Below, piece by piece: positions 14,127 through 22,585 of a stretch of DNA of 64,000 nt. Location: positions 21,233 to 85,232 of IMG/VR virus record IMGVR_UViG_3300043427_003242. One strand, 5' to 3'. Each line of letters begins with the position of its first letter. Positions within the stretch are counted from its first letter, which is position 1. Below the pieces are notes generated by a model. It had not been told where the DNA came from. It saw only the letters and a list, made by a program, of their open reading frames with translations, and did no database searches. This stretch comes from a virus. Both the position numbers and the translations under genes were made by a program.

Positions 14127-15080
14127 ATGAGTTTTCAAAATCTTAAAAAACAATCTTCTCTTGGTTCACTGACTGAAAAACTGGTGAAACAGGTTGAGAA
14201 GATGAATAATACCACCAATAGTGGTGCTGATGATCGTCTCTGGAAACCAGAGATGGATAAAACTGGTGTTGGTTCTGCAACTATTCGCTTTCTTCCCGCT
14301 CCTGATGGTGAAGAACTTCCTTGGGTAAAGATGTATTCTCACGCTTTCCAAGGTCCTGGTGGATGGTTTATTGAAAATTCTCTGACTACTATTGGTCAGA
14401 AGGATCCTGTCTCAGAGTACAATCGTGGTCTCTGGAATAGTGGTAACGAAAAAGATAAAGAGACTGTTCGTAAGCAAAAGCGTAAGCTTTCTTACTACTC
14501 CAATATCTACGTTGTAAAGGATCCTGCTAATCCTGCAAACGAAGGTAAAGTATTTCTTTTCAAGTATGGTAAGAAAATCTTTGATAAGATTCTGAATGCT
14601 ATGCAACCAGAGTTTGATGATGAAGATCCTATCAATCCTTTTGACTTCTGGCAGGGTGCTAATTTCAAAATCAAAATCGTAAAGAAAGATGGTTATTGGA
14701 ATTATGATAAGTCTGAATTTGATCGCGTAGGTCCTCTACTGGACGATGATGATGCTCTGGAAGCACTGTGGAAGAAAGAGTATTCTCTATCTGCAATTAC
14801 TGCACCTGACCAATTCAAGTCTTATGAAGATCTTGAGCGTCGTATGAATATGGTTCTTGGTCTGGGTGGTACTACAACTCCCACACAGTCTCGTGCTGTG
14901 GTAGAGCAGGAAGATGAATATGAATCTTACAGCAAACCTGTAAGTCGTGAAGATAAAGTAATGGAAGAACTTGAGGATTCTTACAATCGCTCCAAGTCTC
15001 CTTCACTTCCCAAGATCACTTCGGATGATGAAGATGAAGATGATGCACTCTCATATTTCCAAAAATTGGCTGAAGAGTGA
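14127..15080 (+). CDS. 32: Single-stranded DNA-binding protein (gp32)
   Basis: 317 residues (T4 gp32 has 301). The N-terminal FQNLKKQSSLGSLTEKL is the cooperativity domain. The core has TIRFLPAPDG near 52-61, YYSNIYVVKDPANPANEGKV near 122-141 and FKYGKKIFDKI near 144-154, all matching T4. The C-terminus is very acidic (SDDEDEDDALSYF), the region that recruits partner proteins. The zinc-binding Cys/His cluster of T4 gp32 is missing. The upstream 71-bp leader can form a TTTGGC/GCCAAA stem (14062-14067 with 14097-14102), possibly an autoregulatory site as in T4. Confidence 0.93.
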   Translation: MSFQNLKKQSSLGSLTEKLVKQVEKMNNTTNSGADDRLWKPEMDKTGVGSATIRFLPAPDGEELPWVKMYSHAFQGPGGWFIENSLTTIGQKDPVSEYNRGLWNSGNEKDKETVRKQKRKLSYYSNIYVVKDPANPANEGKVFLFKYGKKIFDKILNAMQPEFDDEDPINPFDFWQGANFKIKIVKKDGYWNYDKSEFDRVGPLLDDDDALEALWKKEYSLSAITAPDQFKSYEDLERRMNMVLGLGGTTTPTQSRAVVEQEDEYESYSKPVSREDKVMEELEDSYNRSKSPSLPKITSDDEDEDDALSYFQKLAEE

Positions 15081-16094
15081 TCAAGTATAAAGTCTAATAT
15101 TATCTCCTCTCTTAAGGGTCTCAGACACATATTGTTGAGACCCTTTTTTATATGGCATAATATCGTCCATATCATTAAACACTACATTTAAGTATCTTGG
15201 TTTGAGCACAAAAATATTTCTCTTATCCTCTTCTATTTGCTTTTCATATTCATAATTTGTTATTGGTTTCACAAAAGAAGTTGAAGGAATCTGAACAGAA
15301 TATCCGAGACCATCATCCCAGAATTCATAATATCGTGGATTGGTGAGACTGCTAATTAAAGAATTTTCCAATAATGTATAATTAACTTGTTCTTTTCCAG
15401 AAGTAGAAATTGCCGGAATAAGAATATTTGGAATATCTGGAAGTTCATAAGTAAAATAACTTCCAGATATTTCAGTAATAATATGTTTTCCGTTATATTC
15501 TCTTTCAGAAACTCCATCAATTGTAATCTGATCTCCCACAGATGCTGGAATATTATCTCTCATAAAAACACTTACAGTTTTGCTCGGAGTAACTCCGCCA
15601 TCTTGAGTTGCTGCTATTGAGTTAATAATTGAATTAATAGTCTCTATAAAGTTTCCATTAGTCTTCCAATTTTGAGATATTCTCAAACCATTTTTAAGAA
15701 CTGTAATGCCCAACGAATTCCTAATTTCTTCTGTTTCATAATGATGAACCCCAGAATATAAGTTTTCATAAGAACCATACTTTTCTAGCATCACCTTATC
15801 AAAGGTATCTTGAGTCATAGGCCACTCTGATTGAATATTCAAAATGTTGTTAGAAAGAAGAACTACCCAATCTAATGTGGAGTCTTCATAAAACTTATTA
15901 GCAACATTATCAGGTCTCTCGTCACCAATAATTGAATACTTCTCAAAAAATGCTAAGTCGCCAAAAATATCTTCTCTTAACTTTCCACGCTTAAAAAGAT
16001 TTTTAACTGGAATATACTCAGAGATATATTTGTCTCCTGGATTTCTGGAGACATAATCAAAGTTTGGTACTTGTCTGAAGTATGGTTTAGTCAT
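15081..16094 (-). CDS. 53: Baseplate wedge protein (gp53)
   Basis: 337 residues on the minus strand. The N-terminal YFRQVPNFDYVSRN and the segment VANKFYEDSTLDWVVLLSNNI near 64-84 match the gp53 wedge family of T4-type phages. It is longer than T4 gp53 (196 residues), with extra beta-rich sequence in the C-terminal two thirds. Its stop codon directly abuts the gene 32 stop with no gap, and its last codons hold the gene 32 terminator on the other strand. The start lies 1 bp past the gene 48 stop. Confidence 0.78.
   Translation of the reverse strand: MTKPYFRQVPNFDYVSRNPGDKYISEYIPVKNLFKRGKLREDIFGDLAFFEKYSIIGDERPDNVANKFYEDSTLDWVVLLSNNILNIQSEWPMTQDTFDKVMLEKYGSYENLYSGVHHYETEEIRNSLGITVLKNGLRISQNWKTNGNFIETINSIINSIAATQDGGVTPSKTVSVFMRDNIPASVGDQITIDGVSEREYNGKHIITEISGSYFTYELPDIPNILIPAISTSGKEQVNYTLLENSLISSLTNPRYYEFWDDGLGYSVQIPSTSFVKPITNYEYEKQIEEDKRNIFVLKPRYLNVVFNDMDDIMPYKKGSQQYVSETLKRGDNIRLYT
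15114..15149 (+). terminator. Terminator of gene 32, inside the antisense gene 53 coding end
   Basis: A 10-bp stem, AAGGGTCTCA (15114-15123) with TGAGACCCTT (15136-15145), is followed by T residues to 15149. On the minus strand the same bases encode residues near the end of gp53. Confidence 0.8.
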
Positions 16095-16095
16095 T

Positions 16096-17511
16096 TTAGT
16101 AACCTATTGGATGACCATCGTAATCAGTATCATAAACTGGAGTGATTTCTTGAAACTGTAAATTTAAAGTATAAGAAACCATGGTTCCATCATTATAAGT
16201 CATATAAGATCCAAGTGGAGTGTAATCAACAGAACAGTTTGTAAGAGCACAAGCTTTTGTTGTAGGATTTGGACTAATTAAATTAATTCCTGGATGATTT
16301 TCTGTTTCACCTTTCAAATATCTTATCGTAAAAACGTGAGGAGCTCTTAGAAAAATTCCTTTCTCTTTTCTAACCGCCATATGATATTTAAAGTATTTGA
16401 TAATTTTTTTGATATCATTTGCTTCTGGTTGATTTCTCGCAGACATTTTAAAAGTAAAGGTAAAAGGTCTTAATTGAGGTGCTTGGAAAAGAAGTTCAAG
16501 GTTTGGATTGAGAATAACGTTATCAGTTCTCGCCAAAACATTGTTAAGACTTGCTGCTTGCCCTGCAAGATATCTTTTAACTCTATCACTTTGAGTTATA
16601 AATTCTTTATATGCGTTTTTAATTTGACTTTCTACATCTGCTCCAGGTGTTCCATCTGGACCCATAGCAGTATATGATAAATTAAATATTGCAGCATCAA
16701 TTGCACTTACACTGTCTGGACCCCAATCAACAGAATTTTGATCATTAATTGGAGATTGAATTGATAAGCAAACTGGTCCATCAACAATATCATATTCAGG
16801 AGATCCAAATGAAAATTGTGATCCCGTACCTGATGCTGCTCTTGGTTTTATTTTAACAGCTTGAAATTTAATTTTATCTTGCTCAGTTTTCATTTCCTTC
16901 GGATATCTTAATCCTGAAGTAGGTGCTATGGATAATTGTGCTGCTTCTAATGGAACATCTATAGTCTTTAAATCACCTACACTTTCTCCTGGTGTCGGTA
17001 ATACTGGTTGTGCTGGTGCTGGTCCATTTGCTCCACCTTGTTGAGGTGCTTGTGGTTGAGGATTTGAACCTGGAATGGCGGTATTTTGTAAACTACTTGC
17101 TAGTGGTTTTTGATATCCACCGACAATTCCATTGGAAGTCGCCGCTTGCTTTATTGAATTTTGAGCAGCTTGATACATTATTCCACCAGAAGTGTTTAAT
17201 GATATAGCTGCTGTAGGTCCTAGAATTGTTCCATCAGGTTGTGCATACTGTGAGATACCAGTTTCAAATATTTCGGCAGGTGTATATTTTTTCAATTCCC
17301 AAGATCCTGCAGCTCCTCCTTTTGTTGAAGTTGCAGCTACAAAAAATTGACTTCCGTTAGGAGTATATAATAGTTCTGTTTTTGTTGTGTTTGCGATTGG
17401 ATTTCCATTTACATCTGGAATAAATGTAGTCTTTGTTTTTATAAAAAGTGGAGTTGTTGCTCCTGGTAATTTTGGACCGGATTGATTACTCTCTATTGTT
17501 TTTTGAGACAT
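16096..17511 (-). CDS. 48: Probable tail-tube cap / baseplate protein (gp48-like)
   Basis: 471 residues. Residues about 140-175 form a Pro, Gln and Gly-rich linker. The C-terminal half (PFTFTFKMSARNQPEANDIKKIIKYFK near 352-378; then GSYMTYNDGTMVSYTLNLQFQEITPVYD) looks like the tube-fold domain shared by gp48, gp54 and gp19. Adjacency to gene 53 on the same strand supports gp48. It is longer than T4 gp48 (364 residues) because of an extra N-terminal part. Confidence 0.62.
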   Translation of the reverse strand: MSQKTIESNQSGPKLPGATTPLFIKTKTTFIPDVNGNPIANTTKTELLYTPNGSQFFVAATSTKGGAAGSWELKKYTPAEIFETGISQYAQPDGTILGPTAAISLNTSGGIMYQAAQNSIKQAATSNGIVGGYQKPLASSLQNTAIPGSNPQPQAPQQGGANGPAPAQPVLPTPGESVGDLKTIDVPLEAAQLSIAPTSGLRYPKEMKTEQDKIKFQAVKIKPRAASGTGSQFSFGSPEYDIVDGPVCLSIQSPINDQNSVDWGPDSVSAIDAAIFNLSYTAMGPDGTPGADVESQIKNAYKEFITQSDRVKRYLAGQAASLNNVLARTDNVILNPNLELLFQAPQLRPFTFTFKMSARNQPEANDIKKIIKYFKYHMAVRKEKGIFLRAPHVFTIRYLKGETENHPGINLISPNPTTKACALTNCSVDYTPLGSYMTYNDGTMVSYTLNLQFQEITPVYDTDYDGHPIGY

Positions 17512-17587
17512 CAGAACTCTCCTCCATTTACTGAAGGAATAATCATCTCAATTGTTTGTAGAGTATGAGACATTTATGAGAGAGTTT

Positions 17588-17983
17588 TTATTTATTTAGA
17601 CGGAATTTTGCATAAGGTATAGAGAGTAACTCATCCAACTCATTATACTTAACGACGTGAAGTTTTCCTGCAACTTCTTCCCAGGTATATTGCCTTGATT
17701 CTCTCCAATGAAAATTGATTGCTTTGAATCCCCACTTCTGGAGTTCAGTACAAGCAATCAAAGGATGTTGGTCGTATTCAATTTCTGGTGTCTTTGGGTT
17801 ATAAATGAATGTATAAAACTTTCCTGGTTCTGGATATAATACTTCTTCTTTTAATGCATCCATTATCATTAACATTAAATCTTCTGGGTCGCTGGTTCCA
17901 CTTTGAGCAATTTTTCTTTTGAGTTCTCTGACTCTTATAGTTGTTGATGCTTTTTCTGCGTATTGCCCAAAACCCTCTGCCAT
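17588..17983 (-). CDS. 131-residue hypothetical protein between genes 4 and 48
   Basis: The N-terminal half is helical (TTIRVRELKRKIAQSGTSDPEDLMLMIMDAL) and the C-terminal half has FYTFIYNPKTPEIEYDQHPLIAC and WGFKAINFHWRESRQY. The start overlaps the gene 4 stop on the minus strand, so the two are co-transcribed. Such proteins recur in this position in cyanophages as I recall; the function is probably in virion assembly but is not established. Confidence 0.6.
   Translation of the reverse strand: MAEGFGQYAEKASTTIRVRELKRKIAQSGTSDPEDLMLMIMDALKEEVLYPEPGKFYTFIYNPKTPEIEYDQHPLIACTELQKWGFKAINFHWRESRQYTWEEVAGKLHVVKYNELDELLSIPYAKFRLNK
17589..17595 (-). promoter_or_regulatory. Possible minus-strand late promoter for gene 48
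   Basis: TATTTAT on the + strand reads ATAAATA on the minus strand, about 78 bp upstream of the gene 48 ATG and inside the 3' end of the upstream gene. Confidence 0.35.
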
Positions 17984-18426
17984 TATTTGATACCTAATTC
18001 ATCTTCTGTAATGACTTTGAACTCTAACATTCTATCGGCACACCATTCTTGTGCTGCTTTCCACTTTGCTTGATTGACTGCATAAGTTTTACATTCGTGC
18101 AAGTATGATTTCGTCACTCTTGATCTTTGCTTTGGTGGAACTGTTTGTTTCTTAGGTTTGACTTCAATTACATAAGTCTTAATTCTTCCAGATTCCTCTT
18201 TTACTTTAATAAGATAATCTGGAAAGTATCTATGAACTCGGTTATCAACTGGAGACACGTAAGAGATGCAAAATTCTTCCGATGCCCAAGATACTATGCT
18301 TGGATTATGGTCACAATAATAACAAAAGCGTCTCTCCCAACTACTTCTGCAAATGATGTTTGATGCATCACCTTGATATTTTTCTGGATGAGATGGTTTG
18401 TATATACTCTTAATACTTTCTGCCAT
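17983..18426 (-). CDS. 4: Head completion protein (gp4)
   Basis: 147 residues, like T4 gp4 (150). The segments EKYQGDASNIICRSSWERRFCYYCD near 15-39, SPVDNRVHRYFPDYLIKVKEESGRIKTYVIEVKPKKQ near 58-94, and VNQAKWKAAQEWCADR follow T4 gp4 nearly residue by residue. The FPDYLIK...VIEVKP pattern also resembles a PD-(D/E)XK nuclease core. gp4 acts at the end of head assembly, before tail joining. It is the first gene of the minus-strand group. Confidence 0.9.
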   Translation of the reverse strand: MAESIKSIYKPSHPEKYQGDASNIICRSSWERRFCYYCDHNPSIVSWASEEFCISYVSPVDNRVHRYFPDYLIKVKEESGRIKTYVIEVKPKKQTVPPKQRSRVTKSYLHECKTYAVNQAKWKAAQEWCADRMLEFKVITEDELGIK

Positions 18427-18456
18427 TTTCCAGCATACATAATATATCAGTAAAAG

Positions 18457-18464
18457 TATTTATA
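18457..18464 (-). promoter_or_regulatory. Minus-strand T4-type late promoter for gene 4
   Basis: The + strand TATTTATA at 18457-18464 is TATAAATA on the minus strand, 30 bp upstream of the gene 4 ATG. It would drive 4, the 131-residue gene, 48 and 53. Confidence 0.6.
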
Positions 18465-18465
18465 G

Positions 18466-19275
18466 ATGGCAGGACCAACTGTAGTTAAAAACTTTGAGAT
18501 AAAACAGAAGTTATTAAGACCGGCATTAACTTCTCATTATGTTTGTAGATTTCAACCCCCAGCGGCCACTGCAGCATTTCTTAAGCAGGGTGAAGGAAGA
18601 TTTCCTGGATCTGATTATAATGCAAGAAAAAATCAAGAACTAATTGAATTGTCTTGTTCTGAAGCATCACTTCCTGGTGCTTCTTTGATGACAAATGAGA
18701 TTACTGATGATCACACTGGAGTCACGGAAAGACCCGCATATAGAAGGCAGTATGACGACCGCATTGATTTTACTTTTTATGTAGATAAAAACTATGGAAT
18801 TATAAACTTTTTTGAAAGGTGGATTTCTTATTGTGTCGGTGAAAATAATGCAGAGGATTTGGAAAATAGAAACTATTTTTATCGTGTAAATTTTCCAGAT
18901 GATTATCAGACTGATGCATTATACATAACAAAGTTTGAGAGAGATTATGTTGGTTCAGCATTAGAATATAAATTCATTCGTGCGTATCCTTTAAGTATCA
19001 ATTCAATACCAGTTTCTTATGAGTCCTCTCAATTATTAAAATGCACTGTTTCATTTTCCTTTATTCGTTATGTAAGAAACTCCGTTGCAGTTGAAAAACC
19101 TATGCAACCAGGACAAACAACAGCAACTGGTATTCCTCCTATTGGCGCTGATGGATTCGTTAATATTCCCGGCGGAGGGGGTGGACTTTCAGTTGGATCT
19201 GATGGATTTTTTAATGTACCGGAGGGAGGTTCTGGCCTTCCAGTTGGGTCTGATGGATTCGTTGAAATAGACTGA
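18466..19275 (+). CDS. Probable tail-tube initiator (gp54-like)
   Basis: 269 residues. Residues 1-205 are predicted as a tail-tube type fold, with LIELSCSEASLPGASLMTNE, DDRIDFTFYVDKNYGIINFFERWI and CTVSFSFIRY, a pattern shared by gp19 and gp54 proteins. Residues about 215-269 are a Gly/Pro-rich tail with three imperfect copies of GADGFVNIPGG / GSDGFFNVPEG. Position beside genes 53, 48 and 26 favours gp54 over gp19. The ATG lies just 2 bp after the minus-strand promoter box. Confidence 0.55.
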   Translation: MAGPTVVKNFEIKQKLLRPALTSHYVCRFQPPAATAAFLKQGEGRFPGSDYNARKNQELIELSCSEASLPGASLMTNEITDDHTGVTERPAYRRQYDDRIDFTFYVDKNYGIINFFERWISYCVGENNAEDLENRNYFYRVNFPDDYQTDALYITKFERDYVGSALEYKFIRAYPLSINSIPVSYESSQLLKCTVSFSFIRYVRNSVAVEKPMQPGQTTATGIPPIGADGFVNIPGGGGGLSVGSDGFFNVPEGGSGLPVGSDGFVEID

Positions 19276-19281
19276 TAAATA
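19275..19281 (+). promoter_or_regulatory. Late promoter ATAAATA
   Basis: ATAAATA directly after the TGA stop of the previous gene, 27 bp before the ATG at 19309. Confidence 0.45.
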
Positions 19282-19308
19282 AACATACTGAAGTTTCTAT
19301 AGGACATT

Positions 19309-20028
19309 ATGCCTTTACCTAAGATTTCTACACCAACTTATGAACTTGAGTTGCCTTCAACTGGACAAACAATCAAATACAGACCCTTTCTAGTAAAAGA
19401 AGAAAAACTATTAGTGATTGCATTAGAATCTGAAGATACCAAACAGATTACTACCGCGATCAAAACAGTCATTAAAAATTGTATTGAGACTAAAGGAATT
19501 AAAGTAGAGTCTCTTCCTACTTTTGATATTGAATATCTCTTTCTCAACATTCGCGGTAAGTCAGTTGGAGAAGAGATTGAAGTGAATATCATCTGTCCGG
19601 ATGATGGAGAGACTACTGTTCCTGTTAAGATTCTTGTAGATGATATTCAAGTTCAAAAAAATTCAGAACATAATAATAGAATTAAACTTGATGATTCAAT
19701 CGTGATGGAGATGAAGTATCCATCATTAGAACAGTTTATTAAGAGTAACTTTGATCTTTCTGCTGATGGTACGATGGATCAATCATTTGAATTGATTGGT
19801 TCTTGTGTAGATAAAATTTATACTGAGGATGAAGTCTGGGTTGCAGCAGATGTAACTAAGAAAGAATTAATGGAGTTTTTAGATCAAATGAACTCATCAC
19901 AATTCAAAGAAATTGAAAAGTTCTTTGAAACGATGCCTAAACTTTCTCATACAATTAAAGTTAAAAATCCAAAGACAGAAGTTGAAAGTGAAGTTGTTCT
20001 AGAAGGGTTATCAAGTTTTTTCGCATAG
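19309..20028 (+). CDS. 26: Baseplate hub protein / tail assembly chaperone (gp26-like)
   Basis: 239 residues (T4 gp26 has 208). The N-terminal LPKISTPTYELELPSTGQTIKYRPFLVKEEKLLVIALES matches the T4 base-plate protein family that includes gp26. Residues 80-115 have FDIEYLFLNIRGKSVGEEIEVNIICPDDG. In contractile systems this type of protein helps assemble the hub or chaperones the tape measure. The short gene at 20031 and the long hub genes that follow fit this role. Confidence 0.75.
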   Translation: MPLPKISTPTYELELPSTGQTIKYRPFLVKEEKLLVIALESEDTKQITTAIKTVIKNCIETKGIKVESLPTFDIEYLFLNIRGKSVGEEIEVNIICPDDGETTVPVKILVDDIQVQKNSEHNNRIKLDDSIVMEMKYPSLEQFIKSNFDLSADGTMDQSFELIGSCVDKIYTEDEVWVAADVTKKELMEFLDQMNSSQFKEIEKFFETMPKLSHTIKVKNPKTEVESEVVLEGLSSFFA

Positions 20029-20030
20029 GA

Positions 20031-20210
20031 ATGAGTCATATGGACTTGGAGAGTTACTTCAAGTTAAATTTTTCCTTAATGCAGTATCATAAATATTCAT
20101 TAACAGAGATTGAAAATATGATACCTTGGGAAAGGGACATTTATGTGATTTTACTAAAACAGCATCTGGAAGAAGAAGAACAACGGGCACAGCAAAGAGC
20201 CAATGGTTAG
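20031..20210 (+). CDS. 59-residue hub-assembly partner protein
   Basis: Begins 2 bp after gene 26 and overlaps the next gene by 8 bp. The helical protein contains YFKLNFSLMQYHKYSLTEI and MIPWERDIYVILLKQHLEEE. A short second chaperone with a Pro-Trp-Glu-Arg segment commonly follows the first tail-assembly chaperone in phages and related injection systems. In cyanophage annotations this position may be called gp51; that link is uncertain. Confidence 0.6.
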   Translation: MSHMDLESYFKLNFSLMQYHKYSLTEIENMIPWERDIYVILLKQHLEEEEQRAQQRANG

Positions 20211-22581
20211 TAATCCAAGTAACAAAGTAAAATCTGAATCAATTGATGAAGTAATTCTCAGGTTACTTGGATTAAATGTTGGCGTCGAATTAGATTATCA
20301 AACATATCACGATATTATTAAAAAGAAGTTAGCGATAGCAAGACTTGCGGGAAAGGAACTTCCAAGAGAAGAAGATGAACTTTTAAGAAATGAATTTAAA
20401 AGAGTTCGTACCTTAAAAGATAAAGGTCTTAGATTCAAGGTTAAAAAAGCAAAAACAAAAGTTAGTTTTACTAAGACTTCTAGTATTCCCGGACAAAAAA
20501 AACTTCCATCTTCTGCAGCAATTATAAAAGCGCAGAAAGGAAAACTTGCATCAACCACAAATGCAATATCAGTATCTTCTAATTTTGAAACTGATGGTAT
20601 TAAAAATACTTTAGATTCAATTTTAACTATTTTAAGTTCTAAATTTAAATTTGATCAGAAACAATCTGATAAGGAAAGAAGAGATAAAGAAACAGAAGGA
20701 AGAGGAAAAAAAGAATCTGCATTAGAAGGATTTAAAAAAGGAATAGGTACAATAGTATCCACCACTAAAAAATTACTTTCACCTTTTCAGGCAATTATTG
20801 ATCGTATTTTTAAATTCATATTTTTCACTTTACTAGGAAGAGGATTTACTTCCTTTATGGAGTGGATGAGTAATAAAGGAAATCAAAATAAGTTTAATTC
20901 TTTTATAGAATTCTTATCGGATCACTGGCCTGCACTTGCTGGACTTTATATTTTATTTGGAACTGGTTTTGGAAAATTAGTTCGTGGACTGCTGAAAGGC
21001 GTTACCCGAATGATTATTGCGATTGGAATGAATATTCCAAAAATATTTGGGTTCATAAGAAAAAATAAAAAACTTGCGTTCTTAGCACTTGCTGCAGCAC
21101 CTTTAGTAAGTAGAGAGATTGGAAATTTATTTACAGATAAAGAAACACCAGAGTCAGGATTAATTCCAAAAACAAATCCAGAACTTAATGAAGCACAAAA
21201 ATCTGTAGATAAAGCACAAGATACTCGGGTTCCAAAATTTAATTTTGGGGGAATGATTCCTAGTTTTAAAATGGGAGGATTTAATCCATATGGTGGAATG
21301 GATTTCTCACAAGGAGTTCCAATTGCTGGTGCTGGATCTGACGATACTCTGATTGCTGCAAAAACTGGAGAAGCAATTCTCACAGAAAAAGATCAACAAG
21401 ATATTGGACAAAGATATGTTGATAGACGTACTGGGCAACCATTAAACATACCACAATATCTTGCGGGAAGAAAACCAGGATCCGTGAATATGAGTAATCT
21501 TAGATTTCCTGGATTTGGTGGGGGATTTAATCTTGGCGGAATGATACCAAGATTTAATATTGGAGGAATGGTAGGAAAACCAAAATCACCATTATCTGGA
21601 ACTTCCAAGTTTGGAGATCTTCCTTTAATAAAAGCCGCCAACTCTGCTGGAATAAAGGGATTAGAATTAGCATCTTTCTTATCTCAAATGTCTCACGAAA
21701 CTGGAGGATATAAGTGGAGTACTGAACTTGGTGGTGGAAGTAGCAGTTATAGTGGTGGAAAAAAATACAAAGGTAGAGGATATATCCAATTAACTCACGA
21801 TTATAATTATAAAAAGTATGGAGATAAATTGGGAATTGATTTGGTAAATAATCCAGATCTTGCAACAAATAGTGATATTGCTGCAAAAATTGCTGTGATG
21901 TATTGGAAAGAAAATGTAAGACCTGCAGTTGGTAATAATTGGAATGATGTTTTTTCTGCATCTAGAGCAATAAACAATCCATCTGCTTCCAGTCCAAAAG
22001 GAATTAATGGATATGAAGATAGAGTTTCTAGGTTCAATCAATATAGAGAGAAACTCAACTCCGGCGCGTTAAACCTAGAAGCACCTGCAAAACCAAAAGC
22101 AAAGAAAAAATCTTTAGGCATAATGAAAACACTAGGTACTGCTCTTAACTTTATGCCATCTATGCTTCCATTTATGCGAGGTGGAGAAATTAAGGAAAAT
22201 ACTGGAATGAATATTCCTGGAGCGACAGCCGATAGACAATTAATTAATGTTGCAGTTCAACCAGGTGAATCCAAATATATTTTTACTAAACAAGCAACTG
22301 AAAGAGGAGCATCTGAGATTGCAAATTTAATTCAGGCTAAACTGGATCCAAATTCAGAAGCAGCAAGAAGAGGATATAGATCAATTACTCCATACAAAAC
22401 TTTTGGTGGATCGGGAATGAACGGTATGATGACTCTACCACCTATGGTTGCATCTGGAGGTGGATCATCAAGACCAAGAGCAGCAGGACTTGCTGGTGCA
22501 TCTGAAGTTCCTAATTTTTCTGCAGTTGCTCCAAGTAATAATAGAGCAGAGTATGCATCAATCTACGGTCTGAGAGGATAA
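20203..22581 (+). CDS. Long hub/tape-measure-like protein with GH19-type muralytic domain
   Basis: 792 residues. Residues 1-190 are basic and helical. Hydrophobic segments near 198-212, 240-262 and 288-305 could insert into membrane. Residues 325-460 have Gly-rich GGMIPSFKMGG-like repeats. Residues about 473-615 form a GH19 chitinase/lysozyme-like domain: SQMSHETGGYKW holds the catalytic Glu and GRGYIQLTHDYNYKKYG is the family signature. The C-terminus returns to GGG repeats. It probably cuts peptidoglycan during tail penetration. The layout (assembly chaperones, then two long proteins) suggests a tape-measure or hub role. Confidence 0.72.
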   Translation: MVSNPSNKVKSESIDEVILRLLGLNVGVELDYQTYHDIIKKKLAIARLAGKELPREEDELLRNEFKRVRTLKDKGLRFKVKKAKTKVSFTKTSSIPGQKKLPSSAAIIKAQKGKLASTTNAISVSSNFETDGIKNTLDSILTILSSKFKFDQKQSDKERRDKETEGRGKKESALEGFKKGIGTIVSTTKKLLSPFQAIIDRIFKFIFFTLLGRGFTSFMEWMSNKGNQNKFNSFIEFLSDHWPALAGLYILFGTGFGKLVRGLLKGVTRMIIAIGMNIPKIFGFIRKNKKLAFLALAAAPLVSREIGNLFTDKETPESGLIPKTNPELNEAQKSVDKAQDTRVPKFNFGGMIPSFKMGGFNPYGGMDFSQGVPIAGAGSDDTLIAAKTGEAILTEKDQQDIGQRYVDRRTGQPLNIPQYLAGRKPGSVNMSNLRFPGFGGGFNLGGMIPRFNIGGMVGKPKSPLSGTSKFGDLPLIKAANSAGIKGLELASFLSQMSHETGGYKWSTELGGGSSSYSGGKKYKGRGYIQLTHDYNYKKYGDKLGIDLVNNPDLATNSDIAAKIAVMYWKENVRPAVGNNWNDVFSASRAINNPSASSPKGINGYEDRVSRFNQYREKLNSGALNLEAPAKPKAKKKSLGIMKTLGTALNFMPSMLPFMRGGEIKENTGMNIPGATADRQLINVAVQPGESKYIFTKQATERGASEIANLIQAKLDPNSEAARRGYRSITPYKTFGGSGMNGMMTLPPMVASGGGSSRPRAAGLAGASEVPNFSAVAPSNNRAEYASIYGLRG

Positions 22582-22585
22582 GTAG

